Position numbers and translations under genes: made by a program
Origin: Coccinella septempunctata
Taxonomy: Eukaryota > Arthropoda > Insecta > Coleoptera > Coccinellidae
Assembly: GCF_907165205.1 (NCBI RefSeq)
Contig: NC_058192.1
Coordinates: 17,918,001-17,982,000 of the forward strand
Direction: 5' to 3'
DNA: 64,000 nt
Notes under the pieces: model-generated
Told to the model about the DNA's origin: nothing
Database searches by the model: none
Seen by the model: only the letters and a program-made list of their open reading frames with translations
Shown: positions 13,201 to 25,000 of the stretch, one piece after another
How the letters are laid out: each line of letters opens with the position of its first letter
Position numbering within the stretch: position 1 is the first letter of the stretch

Positions 13201-14265
13201 AATATATTTTTTTACACATTTGTTCTCTAGAACGAGTTATACTGAAAAATGATTATTGTGGAAATTTCGATTTCGTTTTTGCCTGAAACTGAGAACAAAG
13301 CTAAAATTCTGCTTCTGTTTCGGTTGGACACTGAATTGTATATTTTTTGACTGATCTATGTGATATTTCCATTATGATGGATATAATTATATATGTGTTA
13401 TGATGATATTGGGCTAAATTAGGATTTTTTCAGCACAATCTGGTTGAATATAGTATCCTTGTCAACTTTGGGTGTATCAGTTGCCATGGCCCAAATGCCT
13501 ACCTATAGGAGCTTGTTAGACAGTGCCATGTGAGTATTGTTTTTTGTCTATATCGAAACATATATTTTCATATCAATAACTGCTGCATTATTTATTGCAA
13601 TTCAGGTTGACGAATGATCCGAAAAAGAGTGTTTTTCGTGTCTTATTCTTGCACTAATGTTTTTTTATAATAACAGTGAAATTATTTGTTTCCTGTTTGA
13701 GATTATGTAGGATAATTCTTTTTTTTTTTGAGTAAGAAATGTTTCGGACCTTTCATGTTGAGGAAAGCTCACATATTAAAAAGCCGATTGATTGGCCTTC
13801 TGGCCTTCAATGTGAAAAAGTTTAAGGGCATTATTTTGTGTTGTGAGAAAAACTTGTATTTTTCCGTCATATATTATCTTGATTTATCTCTGATTTTTTT
13901 CTCCTAGGGTTGGTGGTTTCACGGAAACAATAGGAACACACAGTTTGATAGCAGGATTGTGGTCTTGCGTCTACTCAATGGGAGAGGTGATCGGCCCCAT
14001 TGCTGGTGGTGCCCTTATGGAAAACTATGGCTTTCCTGTGACGTCGACAGTATTCGCAGTTGCCAACTTGGTCACCTCGATACTAGTGACTTTGTTTTTT
14101 ATGACCAGGACTAAGAAAGAAGTTGTTGAAGTGCCAAAAAATAACAAGCCTATAATCATCACTGCTGAAAATTTCAATAATGGTGCCGCAGTAGTTGTTA
14201 AAGATCAGTCATCAGAAATAGTGAATTCTATAAGTGTATCGGATAGTGAATGTTTCAAATCCTGA
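4201..14265 (+). CDS. SLC18B1-like: SLC18B1-like MFS transporter, 5' exons missing
   Basis: Eight coding exons join in frame: 4201-4274, 4336-4483, 5317-5385, 5716-5806, 11047-11186, 11514-11707, 13434-13529 and 13908-14265 (389 residues, stop included in the last exon). All junctions are GT-AG. The product matches major facilitator transporters of the vesicular-amine SLC18 group, SLC18B1 branch, from before TM3 to the C-terminus. Hallmarks are ALGASAYSTAGY, GLLETFVGLGMSAGPAIGG, the TWGFLDPTLEPHL stretch and SVYSMGEVIGPIAGG-like sequence (here CVYSMGEVIGPIAGG). The first visible exon begins in phase 0 right after an acceptor, so its ATG is internal; the paralog has two upstream exons that I could not find in 1-4200. 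They may lie before the window or be lost. Intron 4 is 5.2 kb and repeat-filled. An ATTAAA at 14368 is a possible polyadenylation signal. Substrate is unknown; SLC18B1 has been linked to polyamines. Confidence 0.88.
4555..5216. mobile_element. Palindromic MITE in transporter intron 2
   Basis: Arms of roughly 90-100 bp at 4560-4650 and 5100-5215 are inverted copies of one another. Matching landmarks include TAACGGTAGATTCT against TAACAGTAGATTCT, then AACACTTTT and TTTCCGA. The right edge ends in CACCCTGTATAG, the common CAGGGTG-type terminus of this window. No coding capacity is visible, so it is a non-autonomous element. It lies wholly inside an intron. Confidence 0.6.
9896..10135 (-). other. 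Possible fragment of an MFS-type coding exon
   Basis: The minus strand reads without stops through DIRWRMVVFGLPGGMGIILA, reminiscent of the 'GWR..F...G.PG...' helix of spinster-like and other MFS carriers, followed by a hydrophilic stretch and a PFFKP motif. A plausible acceptor (CTTCAAG) precedes it and a possible donor (AATGTAGGT) follows the PFFKP part. It lies antisense in the large intron 4 of the plus-strand transporter, with no neighbouring exons found. It could be a gene fragment, an orphan exon of a nested gene, or chance. Confidence 0.2.
12382..12484. repeat. Small hairpin element
   Basis: Arms ACCTCGGAAAGT (12382-12396) and ACTTTCCGAGGT (12466-12484) flank an A/T-rich loop. The size and symmetry fit a short MITE or its remnant within transporter intron 6. 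Confidence 0.4.
12915..12936. repeat. AT dinucleotide microsatellite
   Basis: A run of about eleven AT units lies in intron 6 of the plus-strand transporter gene. Confidence 0.85.
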
Positions 14266-14609
14266 TAATTCTCGTTTTGTATATATATTTTTGATATAAA
14301 AATTGTATTATTACTAGAGATTAACTGATGCTCTGCGAATGAGTCTCGGAAAAGTATTAACTTTATCATTAAAAGTTTAAAAGCATTATATATAGTTTTT
14401 TATTATCTGAACATTTCTTTCATTTCATATTCCGAAGGATATGAGGTTTTGAAGGAGTTATGGAACAAATCATAGAGTTCCAAATTTCTAAAACGAATGT
14501 TCCCGATTCAGTGAATGCCAATATTGGAGGAACAGTATTTTTTTGTACTTTTTTCACTATTCGCATCAACGAGCATTTAAAATCTTGCATCATCATGCTA
14601 CCTCAGCCA

Positions 14610-15700
14610 TCATGGAAATGTGATGCAGAATCTTAAAGACCAACTCTTCTAGTAATTAATCTGGAAATTTCATCCATCTCGGCGCAACCATTCGATCTTG
14701 ACGAATTTTCAACTGAAACCATCTTTTTCAGCTTTCGAGTCGTTTATCTCTCAACAAAAGTAACCGTAGATAGAAATGTGATACATATTCTGAACGAGCA
14801 ACTCTCCTAGTAATAAATCTGAGAATTTCATCCATCTCGGCGCAACCGTTCGGTCTTGACAAATTTTTAACTGAACCCATCTTTTTCAGTATTTTCGAAG
14901 ATCAGCTTTCGAGTCGTTTATCTCTCAATAAAAGTATTCGTAAATAGAAATGTTATACATATTATGAAAGAGCAACTCTTTTAGTAATAAATCTGGAAAT
15001 TTCATCCATCTAGGAGCAACCGTTCGGTCTTGACGAATTTTCAACTGAACCCATCTTTTTCAGGATTTTCCGAAGGTCAGCTTTCGAGTCGTTCTCTGAA
15101 TAAAAGTAACCGTAGATAGATATGTGATACATATTCTGAACAAGCAACTCTCCTAGTAATAAATCTAAGAATTTCATCCATCTCTGCGCAACCGTTCGGT
15201 CTTGACAAATTTTTAACTGAACCCATCTTTTTCAGGATTTTTCGAAGGTCAGCTTTCGAGTCGTTTATCTCTCAATAAAAGTAACCGTAAATGGAAATGT
15301 GATAGATATTCTGAGAAAGCAACTCATCCAGTCATAAATCTCAGAATTTCATCGACCTCGGTGCCTCCGTTTGGTCTTGACGAATTTTTAAGTGCACCCA
15401 TCTTTTTGGGATATTTTCGAATCTCAATTTGGACATGCGTATCTCCCAGGAATATCATAGTAGAGCAGAGAATGATACATATTCTGAAATATTAACTTTT
15501 CTATAATAGTGATAAATCTCTAAGTTTCATCGACTTCGATGCAACCGGTTGGTCTTGACGAATTTTTAAGTATATACCCATCTTTTTCGGAAATTTTTGA
15601 AATTCGTTTTCGACATGCGAATCTTCCAAGAAAATCATCGTAGAGCACAATGTGATACATATTCTGAAAAGTAATAATGACAGATCGGAACAAATTGAAA
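14610..15700. repeat. Tandem repeat array, about 6 copies of 160-178 bp
   Basis: The landmark CGCAACCGTTCGGTCTTGAC or a close variant appears near 14678, 14836, 15010, 15182, 15357 and 15535, giving steps of about 158-178 bp. Each unit also carries TTTCATCCATCTC before the landmark, ACCCATCTTTTTC after it, then GCTTTCGAGTCGTTTATCTC and a GTGATACATATTCTGA segment. Divergence increases toward the right end. The array begins about 350 bp after the stop of the plus-strand transporter and fills most of the gap to its convergent paralog. No open reading frame is shared between units. Confidence 0.85.
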
Positions 15701-16149
15701 GGTGCCGCATATTCTTCACTATCATAAATATCCTAGTCAGCCTGTTATTTCCGCTACGCCAGTTTTAATTACCATTCTGTTCATATTATATGGAGAGTTA
15801 TTTCATTATTATATTCTAAACGAATTTGTGACTGAAATATGAGGGATCCAAACTTTATTTGATGGAAGGCTCATTCTAAATTTATACGAGGTGCAAGAAA
15901 AAAAGGGATCACTACCGAAATAGCAGAATTATCCAATGATATTGCAGTTTCAGGTAAAAAATATGGTGAACATTTTTGAGAATAAGGTCTCAACTCTGAC
16001 TCTTTATATTTACGCATAGGTATGCTGTGATAATAATTTCTATGCTGTTGAAGTTGAACATTTCATCAACCTAATCATTTTACTTTCGAATATATTTAAT
16101 GTTTTCATCCTTCCATCGGAAACCCCTTGAAGCTGAATCTTGCATTCTA

Positions 16150-16245
16150 CAGAGTTATTACTTCCTTTAGGGCGGCCAACGAGTTGGAATTGGACCACTG
16201 CTGCCTAGGGCACCTTGGCCCCAAAGGCCAGCGAAGGCCCTGCAT
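16150..16245 (-). mobile_element. hAT-like terminal fragment
   Basis: Read on the minus strand, the segment begins CAGGGCCTTCGCTGGCC and continues GGGGCCAAGGTGCCCTAGGC. Such GC-rich CAGGGCC termini are typical of hAT-like elements. No partner end was found nearby. It lies just beyond the probable 3' end of the minus-strand transporter. Confidence 0.4.
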
Positions 16246-16362
16246 GGGTACTCCGAATTTTATAGGGGACTGAATAAAGAAATATGAAATAATTATAAGA
16301 CAACTTTATTAATATAATAAATAGGATACATAAACAAATGTACAATCTTCTCATTTCTTCTT

Positions 16363-19300
16363 TCATACTTCGCAAGCTCCACCTCCTGTTATAGAAATTG
16401 TGCCTCTTACATCTGTGCATTGATTTTCATCTATATCACCCGACTGAAATAATACGAAAAATTGTTTATTTTTCTTCGAGATCTTCAATGAATTTTAAGA
16501 AAGTAGGTACTGAATATTCAAAAAATATGAACTAGTAGAAGTACTCTGAGGAAATCTGGTTGTCATTTGACTTTTTCAATCCATAATAAAACAAAGAGAA
16601 TATTATTATATGAACATTCAACTAATAAGTAACTGCAACACATCAAATCAGCATCACCAAGTTCGTAATTTATACAAATAGAAAATACACGATAAAGGCA
16701 AACATACAGACGGAATTATGATGAAGGTAAAATCGATACTATACTTAGGGAGACTTTTTTTTCTGAAGATTTCGTTTTTCTGTATTATTGTCATATCGAT
16801 TGTATCCTCTAATTTATTTTGTTGAATCATCTGTTGCTCCAATACTTTTCAAATTGTGTAACTATATATTTTCCACTCGTGTAAAAGTTGACTCGATGTG
16901 TTGTAATTTTACCGTTTTGTAACATATAGGTATTGCTGATTGTTTTATATTTACCTTTTTATCCATTCTCCTGCTTTCCCCGTAGTTCTGTACTTTATCT
17001 TCAGTGTATGTTCTGTAATCTTTGTGGTCTGTTCTCGAGAATAACAGCGACGTTGTTTCAGAGGATTCTTCATCATCGCTGTTGTTACTTGAACTTCTCC
17101 AGGATTCATTTATACCACTATCAGAAGATGGAGCAACCTCTCCACCGGTGATCGTTTTAGTTGTGAAATACATGAGGGTTATCAACGCCTGAAAATCAAT
17201 AATAATCTAGAACTAGTTCGAAAACAAAGAGTAGGAGAACTTACAATTGTTAAAGTGATAGCTGCCATCACAGTTGACATCAGGGGAAAACCATAATACT
17301 GCAATAAAACTCCACCCAACGACGGTCCAATAACTTCACCAAGAGAGTAAAGGCACGACCAAATGCCCGCAACTACGCTATAGGTTGCTAGCGACTCTTT
17401 GTGGCCAGCATCTCTGAAAGAGGGATTGTATTGTTTAATTTATTAACTTCGTTTAGAAATGCATGAAGTATTGAAGTTGACAATTCTTATATTGAACAAG
17501 TTATTTTACGACCATAATGAGAATATTTTAAAAAAGATGCCATTACTAGATACAGAGGTTGAGTCCTCCAGAACACCATTTGAGTTTGAGACATTGAAAA
17601 TAAGGGGTTCTAATGAACTCCAGTATCTGAGAGGGGTTCAAGGAGGCTGAGTCCTCATATTCCTCCTATAATTTTCTCGTCCAAAACATTGCATTAGGTA
17701 AGCAGGAAAACAGGTGTTTCCTCCTTTTCTACACAGAATCTAGACTAGTCAATTTCTGATAAGCCCATCCTCATCATATGCTTTCTAAGGCGACAATGTC
17801 CTGTGAGGAAGCCAGTGAGAAGGCATAGCTTATTCTTACTCAGATCCAAATACTTCTTGGATCTTGCAGTTTCAAAATTCCGGAGGAATTTTTTGGAATT
17901 ATCCATTCCTGGAAGATTCCTCCACAGTGTTTCTCTTTTGGTTTTTTCCTTCTGAAGAAACTCTTTCCTCTAGGTGCATTTTCTTATACCACAGAAAGGT
18001 GAAAGGTCCTGAGCCAGTAAGTGGTTTTGTGCTCCCTTTCAAGCGAATTTGTTGGCTTCCACATTTCCTTTTATTCCAAAGTGAAACCCAGACTCAAGAG
18101 ACATTATTGTTCTTGCCTAATAAATAAGGATTTGAGTGGAGTAGCTGTGGCTAGAGACCACCACAAATATTTTTCGTTTTGTAATAAATAAGCTCATCTT
18201 ATTATAAATTAATCGGAGACTACTATCTTCTTATACTTACGTAGCTGATGTTAGTATCCCCCTGAATGTTGGTAATAATGTGAGTGCTATTGACACTCCG
18301 AGAATACAAAGTGCAACAATGATGAGCCATAGGGAATTTGCACTACAACAAAAAAATATATAAATATCATAAGAAACTAAAATCTAATCACACCTTCTTA
18401 CCTTGCGAGCCAAGGTATATATGGACATGGCCCCAATAAAAGTAAACCTACTGTACTTATAAATAATCCTACGACCATCATTGACCAATGATTATCAACT
18501 TTATCAGCGCACCATCCCCAAATAGGGCTAGCAATAGCGTACAAAGCGGAAAAAAGGAGGAAAATCAATCCAACTTTTCCAGTCGTTAGGTCAAACTGAA
18601 AAAAAAAATTGTTATGTTATACCTATATATTATTGAACTCAATTTGAAATCTTACCTGTCTCAAGTGAGGTTCTAAAGTTGGATCTAAAAAGGCCCATGT
18701 GCTAGATGCAAAAACAACAACGAGACCAATCACCAAAACTTCTTTTATTCTGATCAGTTTGAAGAATGAAGTTGATTTACTAGACATGTTGCACTCTGAA
18801 AAAATATTTTTCATTTAAAATTGGATTTGAACAAATCGAAGCTTGAGTTACCTTCAACACTAGGTAGAAATAGCAAATTTAAGGGTACTGTAATAGCCAT
18901 TGTGATGCCCAAAACTAAAAATGGAAGGGTAAAACCGCCAAGCTACCTAGAAAAAAACTTTTTTAGTTTCGGAATTGGAAAATCCTCGTCAATCGGAAAT
19001 CATTTCAAAAAATACCCACCGAATAGAGAAATCCTCCTATAGCCGGCCCTGTACTCATACCTAAGCCTACAAAGGTTTCTAGGATTCCCTGAAATACAAG
19101 GAGTATGTAAATATTTTGAGTCAATGTAATGAAATTTTATTGGGATTATTCTTTATATTGAAAAAAGATCGATTGACACACAACAACGGTTGTAAAAATA
19201 CTGAAACATTTTTTGAAAAAAAAAAAAATGATTATGAAAGAAAAAAGATATACAGTCCTGAAAAAGAATGATATCACAAGGTGTTAATACAAGTTTTAAT

Positions 19301-21986
19301 AATAATAAATAATCCGGATGCATTTCAAAATTGAACCGATCTTTAACGTAGGTATATATAGATATTATGTTTTATGCAATATAACTCACCAAAACACTTC
19401 CTATACTTTGCGGAAAAGAGTTCACTACATAAACGTAGCTAGCTGTCGAATATGCACAGGCACCTAATGCTTCTATACTTCTAACTAAAATACACAATGT
19501 TGTAAATAGGGTAAAATCATCGACATAAACTAAAAACCTGAAATGAAAACAGAATTAAACTTTGTAGAGTCCCCTAGTAGCGACAATATTACCCAAAGAG
19601 AATATTAGTTATGGCTACAACCAATATTCCACCGAGAAATAAAAATTTTGTCCCCACTTTCGGTAGCTGTAAAAAAGGTTCAATTAGACCAGAATCTATC
19701 TTCACTATTGATTCAAACAAAATCTTTAAATAAATACCACAAATAGTAAATAAGGAAGATATTGAGGAATACTTACAATTTTTCCGAAAATGGGTGACGT
19801 CAGGAACATAATAAGAGCGTAAAAACTAAAAATTAAACCAATCACAGTGTCACTCAGTCCTTTCTGATGTGCCTCTTTTGGGAAAAATGGAGCCATGATG
19901 GACATGGAACAAAATCCCATAAAATCTACTAAGGCTAGTAGTAATAAAGTTAGACGTTGTACGCCAGAGAAATTTTTGAGGTGCGATTTTTCCACATGAG
20001 AATTCGTCCTGAAAAAAAAAACAGAAAATTAGATTAAATCGAAAGACTTCGATGTTGAAAGGGTTCGTAGAGTCTTTTAAAAAACTTATATAAAACTATA
20101 CAAGTTTTTTTTAAATACCTCTGCAGGAAAAAATCTTCAATATTTCACCCAAAGTATTGTATACTGCTGAAATTGCCACCTAATCAGCAAATTTACTATG
20201 CGAAGATATACTGTATGTGATGTGCCATTTGAAATACGAGGATATATTGAAAAATTCTTAGCCTTCTATAGAACCAAACAAAATTTCTATGTCAAAATCT
20301 TTTATTACTCAACATATTCTTCTCTTAATTGGATACATTTATTACAGCGAACCTGCAACGTCTCTAGACCTTTCAAAAAAAATGTTTCTTCTTGCTCTGC
20401 AAACCAGACCTCCACAGCTTTTATTACCTCCTCGTTGAAAGAAAATTTAGGACCTTTTAAACTTTTTTTCAGTTGAGGAAGGAGATGATAGTCGTATGGA
20501 GCCATATCTGGTGAATAAGGGGGGTGTTCTAGTAATTCAAACCCTAAATCACGAATTTTTTGCATGGCAGCATGAGATTTGTGTGCAGGGGCGTTGTCCT
20601 GCAAAAACAAAATACCTTTGGATAGCTTTCCGCGTCTTTTCTCTTTAATTTTTTCGTCGAATAGTAATCTCCGGTTATTGTTCTACTCTTATCCAAAAAA
20701 TCAATCATGATTACTCCATGGCAATTCCAAAAAACTGAAGCAAGAACTTTTCCAGCAGATTTTTGGACACGAAACATCTTAGGTCTTGGAGAACCAGAGT
20801 GTCGCCATTCCATCAATTGTTGCTTTGTTTCTGGATCGTAGAAATGTACCCAAGTCTCATAAATAGTAGCATTTCGGAAGTCTACATCGTTTTCAAATAG
20901 AGCACAGGTCGAACGCGACGCTTCTACTCTTGCACGCTTTTGGTCAACATTCAAAAAACATTTGGGGATCCATTTTTCAGCAATTTTTCTCATGTCCAAA
21001 TTGACGTGAACTATATGATGAAGGCGTTCGTATGAAATATTCAGTACTTCAGATATCCGTTTTAGCCCACTTCGGCGGTCTGATAAAATCATGTCATGAA
21101 CTGCATCGATATTTTCGGGGACTGACACAGAAACTGGCCTTCCTGATCGATCATCATCTTCAATGGAAAATTTACCTCTTTTGAAGCTTGCAGTCCAATT
21201 TTTCACGGTCGCATTCAAAGGACATTGATCACCAAGGGTATTAAGCATATCTTCGTAAATCTGCTTACCTCTTAACCTTTTTAAATACAGGTATAATTGA
21301 TGATGGCTCGATACTCCAATTTTTCGATTTTCGGTGGACATCTTCTTTCTTTTAATTTATTGCGTAACTCTGGTTTACTTTTTTGACCTCAAACTTCACA
21401 CTGACACTTCTAATGAGTTATTGTTCGTTGCTAGGGTAACGCAATATTTTTTTATGCATGGAACTGGTCTAGGCTAACTAGATATCAATACATCCTCATA
21501 AGAAAGTAGTAGGATGTATCTGATATAACCGGAAGTTGCTTAGGTATTAAATATTTTTGAGAAAAAGTTCATTGTCGAAAACCCCAACATGCACTAAATT
21601 ATGATTAATTCTCCATAAACGTCTAATAGGCCACTGCAGTGAATAACCCTGTATAAGGATATAAAAACACGTATTAGTTTACGCTTCCAAATTTCAACTT
21701 ACCTCAACAATCTCTCCCGTATCCTGGCCACTTCTCCCGAAGCCATATCAGGATCCAACTGCGACAAGGATTTACTCCTCTCCCTCCTGGTCCTGGGTTC
21801 CTCGCTCCCCACAGAAATGGAGTAACTGCAAGAGGATTCGTTCTCATATCTTCCCTTCCAGGCCCCCGAGGTCTCTGCGGTAACTTCCCCATCTGGATTC
21901 ACGAAGCATTTTTCGGGTCCCCCCATGCTGTAAACTGAGCAGAGATTCGTGAGAAATCTGAGATCTTTACTTATTTCGGGGTTCAT
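16363..21986 (-). CDS. SLC18B1-like: SLC18B1-like MFS transporter (complete paralog)
   Basis: Twelve exons join in frame, 5' to 3' on the minus strand: 21986-21703, 20008-19777, 19666-19593, 19537-19390, 19088-19020, 18942-18852, 18795-18656, 18595-18402, 18342-18241, 17413-17245, 17188-16955 and 16443-16363, about 605 residues. A hydrophilic N-terminal tail of about 95 residues precedes a 12-helix MFS core. Hallmarks are FCSMSIMAPFFPKEAHQKG in TM1, ALGACAYSTASY, GILETFVGLGMSTGPAIGG and STWAFLDPTLEPHL. The long acidic, serine-rich cytosolic tail contains ETTSLL, an ExxxLL-type sorting motif fitting a vesicular or lysosomal carrier. The start is uncertain: the frame is open upstream to about 22075 without another ATG, so I chose the ATG at 21986; a spliced upstream exon is possible. 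AATAAA on this strand at 16310-16305 lies about 55 bp after the stop. Intron 1 hosts a dead mariner. Confidence 0.9.
20237..21498 (-). mobile_element. Full-length but dead mariner transposon
   Basis: A 1.26 kb element is flanked by TA on both sides, with diverged inverted ends beginning CGAGGATATATTGA and TGAGGATGTATTGA. The minus strand encodes a mariner transposase starting at 21341. It retains VHFYDPETKQQ, FLQDNAPAHKSH and the YSPDMAP...DYHLLP signature of D,D34D enzymes. Two defects are visible. The first catalytic Asp position reads Tyr (ATIYETW instead of the usual TGDETW). A frameshift near 20660-20668 separates the N-terminal 230 or so residues from the rest. It sits in intron 1 of the minus-strand transporter, in the same orientation. 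Confidence 0.9.
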
Positions 21987-22055
21987 GGATTTCGTTTCAG
22001 TAGAAAACGAGGTTAGGAATCGAGGGTGTTGATTGTTTTCGGAGATCGAAGACAA

Positions 22056-25000
22056 TTTTATGTTATCGATACATTCGGTCTGTTTACGCTAGAATTCACA
22101 TCTGAAATGTGAATGTGTGGGATATCGGAAATATGTGTCGGGTCCGTATTAGGAATATTCAAATTTTGAATTTTATTTTCATCCACTGAACAGTTGGATG
22201 GAGAGAAACTGAAAGAAGACGTTAAGATGCGGAGCTCAAATTGAGGCCCAAAAAATTCGTACATTTTTTCAGAGTAGTTGTTGTTTCAAATAATATGAGA
22301 AATATCCCCATTGTGCACTGATACATACGACACACGCTGGGACAACAACTGATTCAATCAGTTCTTGAAGAATGGGGAGATTCCACAGATTACAGAGTAG
22401 AATGGGAGATTCCCTTAAAAATAAATCAATAGACACATAGCAAGCAACAACCAATCAAGCCTGCGTTAAGGTGGAAATGTAGATTAACGAAACTTCCAAA
22501 AAGACAACATACAATAAGTGAATACATCATAATATTTGGAGATTTTATAAATTCTGATATTATAACAGTCAGTGAAAAACTTTCGAAACTATTGTCGGCG
22601 GTAGGTTTCGTATGAAAAATTAACATAACTAACATATAAACTCTCCGATAACTCATGGAAAAAAACTGTCTCAGTGCAAATGACAAGAAGACCAAAAAGA
22701 GCTATATTGAAAAAAATTTTTGAAAGTTTTGCAATAAAAAAGTTTTATATCATCTGAATCCAAAGTTTGGTTCAAAAATCTATCCTTTGGTTTCTTCCTG
22801 TTTTCTTCTTGCATATAATGATGAATTTAATTTTTAACCAATTTCCTTTAACAACATTCTTCAAATCCTAGTTTATTTTGTGAAAAATATATCTCTTGTC
22901 TTTTTTTCGTAAGGGACCGTTTTTATACAAAAAGTAACACCCTATACGCGTATTTTACATTCCTCAAATAAATTATCAAAACTATCTAATACAATAACAT
23001 CGAACCAAAACAATTACGGAAAACAACACTTATAATGAAAAAGCGCAAAGATACAACAAATGTTCAAAATGTTCTCCCTCATATACCTATAAGTGATACA
23101 TGATGAAACTCATTGCTTCTAGATAATGTATTAAAAATTAAAATTAATTAATGTTGCATAAAAATTGCGCCCCATACGAAAAAAAAAATAATGAAAGTTG
23201 TTTGTCACAAATTGAGCGGGAAATTCATGAATGATTTTTAATTTAAAATATCACAGTGGCGTTCCATCTTTTCTGTAAAAAAAAATTGAGATCGCTAATG
23301 ATATGATATTAACATAAAATTCTTAATTACATATCAAAAAATGCGAAATAAACAAATCTTCAAACATTTCAAATCCAGCACTGATAATTTGAATGAACGG
23401 ACTGCTTTCGAAGCAATGAATTTGCAAACTATCACCATTTTTTCTTGCTGAAAATTTGTTACACTTATTCACTAACACAAGTATATTTGGTTGTAAATAC
23501 ATAAGAATCTGTTCTTATAATTTACCAACAGAAGAAAATATAGATAGACATTTATAGAATCTACCATAATAAGTCCCACCTACACTTTTGAATTACCTAT
23601 ACATACATTTATTCACCCATTTCAGATCATATCAATTAACTGCAATTTTCCAATTTGCAACAAAAATGATTATTCTTATTATTTCCATCAATTATTCAGC
23701 TATTATTCAGAATAAAAGCAGTATCATATATTTGTTTGAATAAGGAAGAAGCAGTCGTTAAAAGTAATCGATTTCGAGGAATCCCAAAAACAGAATTCAG
23801 ATCTACTTTGTCATTCCTCATGATTCACAGCAAGCTCGTTTGACTTATCGTTTCTAAGTTGCATATTGATTGAGACTGACCCTATGAGTGAGAGCTAAAT
23901 CTGCAACACTGATAAAACGTTCCTGACCAATAACCCCAGACTTGAGTTATAATCAAGTAGATACCTATATTTAAGGGATATATCGGGAAGGTCAAAGAAA
24001 AAGAATACACCTGTTCATTCATGAACATACCTTTATCAATATACCTATATCTGCTATATCTTTTTGGATATGATTTGTTGATATTTTCAATATATTTCGT
24101 CTACGGACTTCTGTGAAGCATTACAGGAATGCTCTTTTAATTTGCCGCAGTCTAGGGATTAAACTCATTCACAATTCCGGGTAGGTAAGAGCTGGAAATC
24201 TGATTAGTCATTCTAAGCACCCCTTATACCACTCCTTAACAAATTCACTCATCAATAGAAATTCGTGTTCAGTGAGAAATTTCGTTTCTCATGAACCCTT
24301 GATGCAGTTTATTTAATATGTTTCTAAATAATTTTTCAAATAGCATTCTTGTCAAGATGCATATCATTGAATGAACGTTCCCTACCGTTTTAGGATTATT
24401 TAAACTTAAACTTTTTCCGCAACTGGCAACTGCATGGCAAGTAAAAAACTGAATTAAGCAAGTGGAGCTCCAAATATGCTGCTTGGATTTGAAATACAAA
24501 TGTCCGAAACCCCTTTTTTTATTATGGTTCTTACGTGCTATTCAATTCCATTTCGATAATTACATTTCATCTTTGAATATTCGGTTTTTTACGGCGAAAA
24601 ATATTTTTTTGAATAATGAAATCCTCTTATAACATAAAAACGGAAAAAGATCGTTTGAGTGTCTGTCTGTCATTCTTTTTTTTTTCGAATCTATATGACC
24701 AATGAGCTGATTTTGGTTTTGCGAGTCTAAACTCAAAGTTCACTTCAAATAAAAAATCCTAAATGCGAAAAATTTAAAATTAAAAAGTTGGGGGTCTTTC
24801 AACATTAGAGAGAGTAATCTTGGATGTTCCCTAAGTATAAGATCAGGATTTCCGAGTGAACAATGATTTCTTCGAATTTTTTCAGCTTCACAAAATGTAA
24901 AGAGAATATTTGCCAGTGTATTGACCTAAACTTGTAAAGTAAACTATAATTATTATTCTGCTTAGTGACTAACTGCAGATTGAGGGATAAGAGTAAGGAA

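Noticed and set aside
16862..16954. Read-through end of the minus-strand transporter, since the frame stays open past the donor at 16955.
   Set aside because: An acceptor at 16444 gives an in-phase 26-residue last exon with a polyadenylation signal 55 bp later, a better ending; the read-through form could still exist as a variant.
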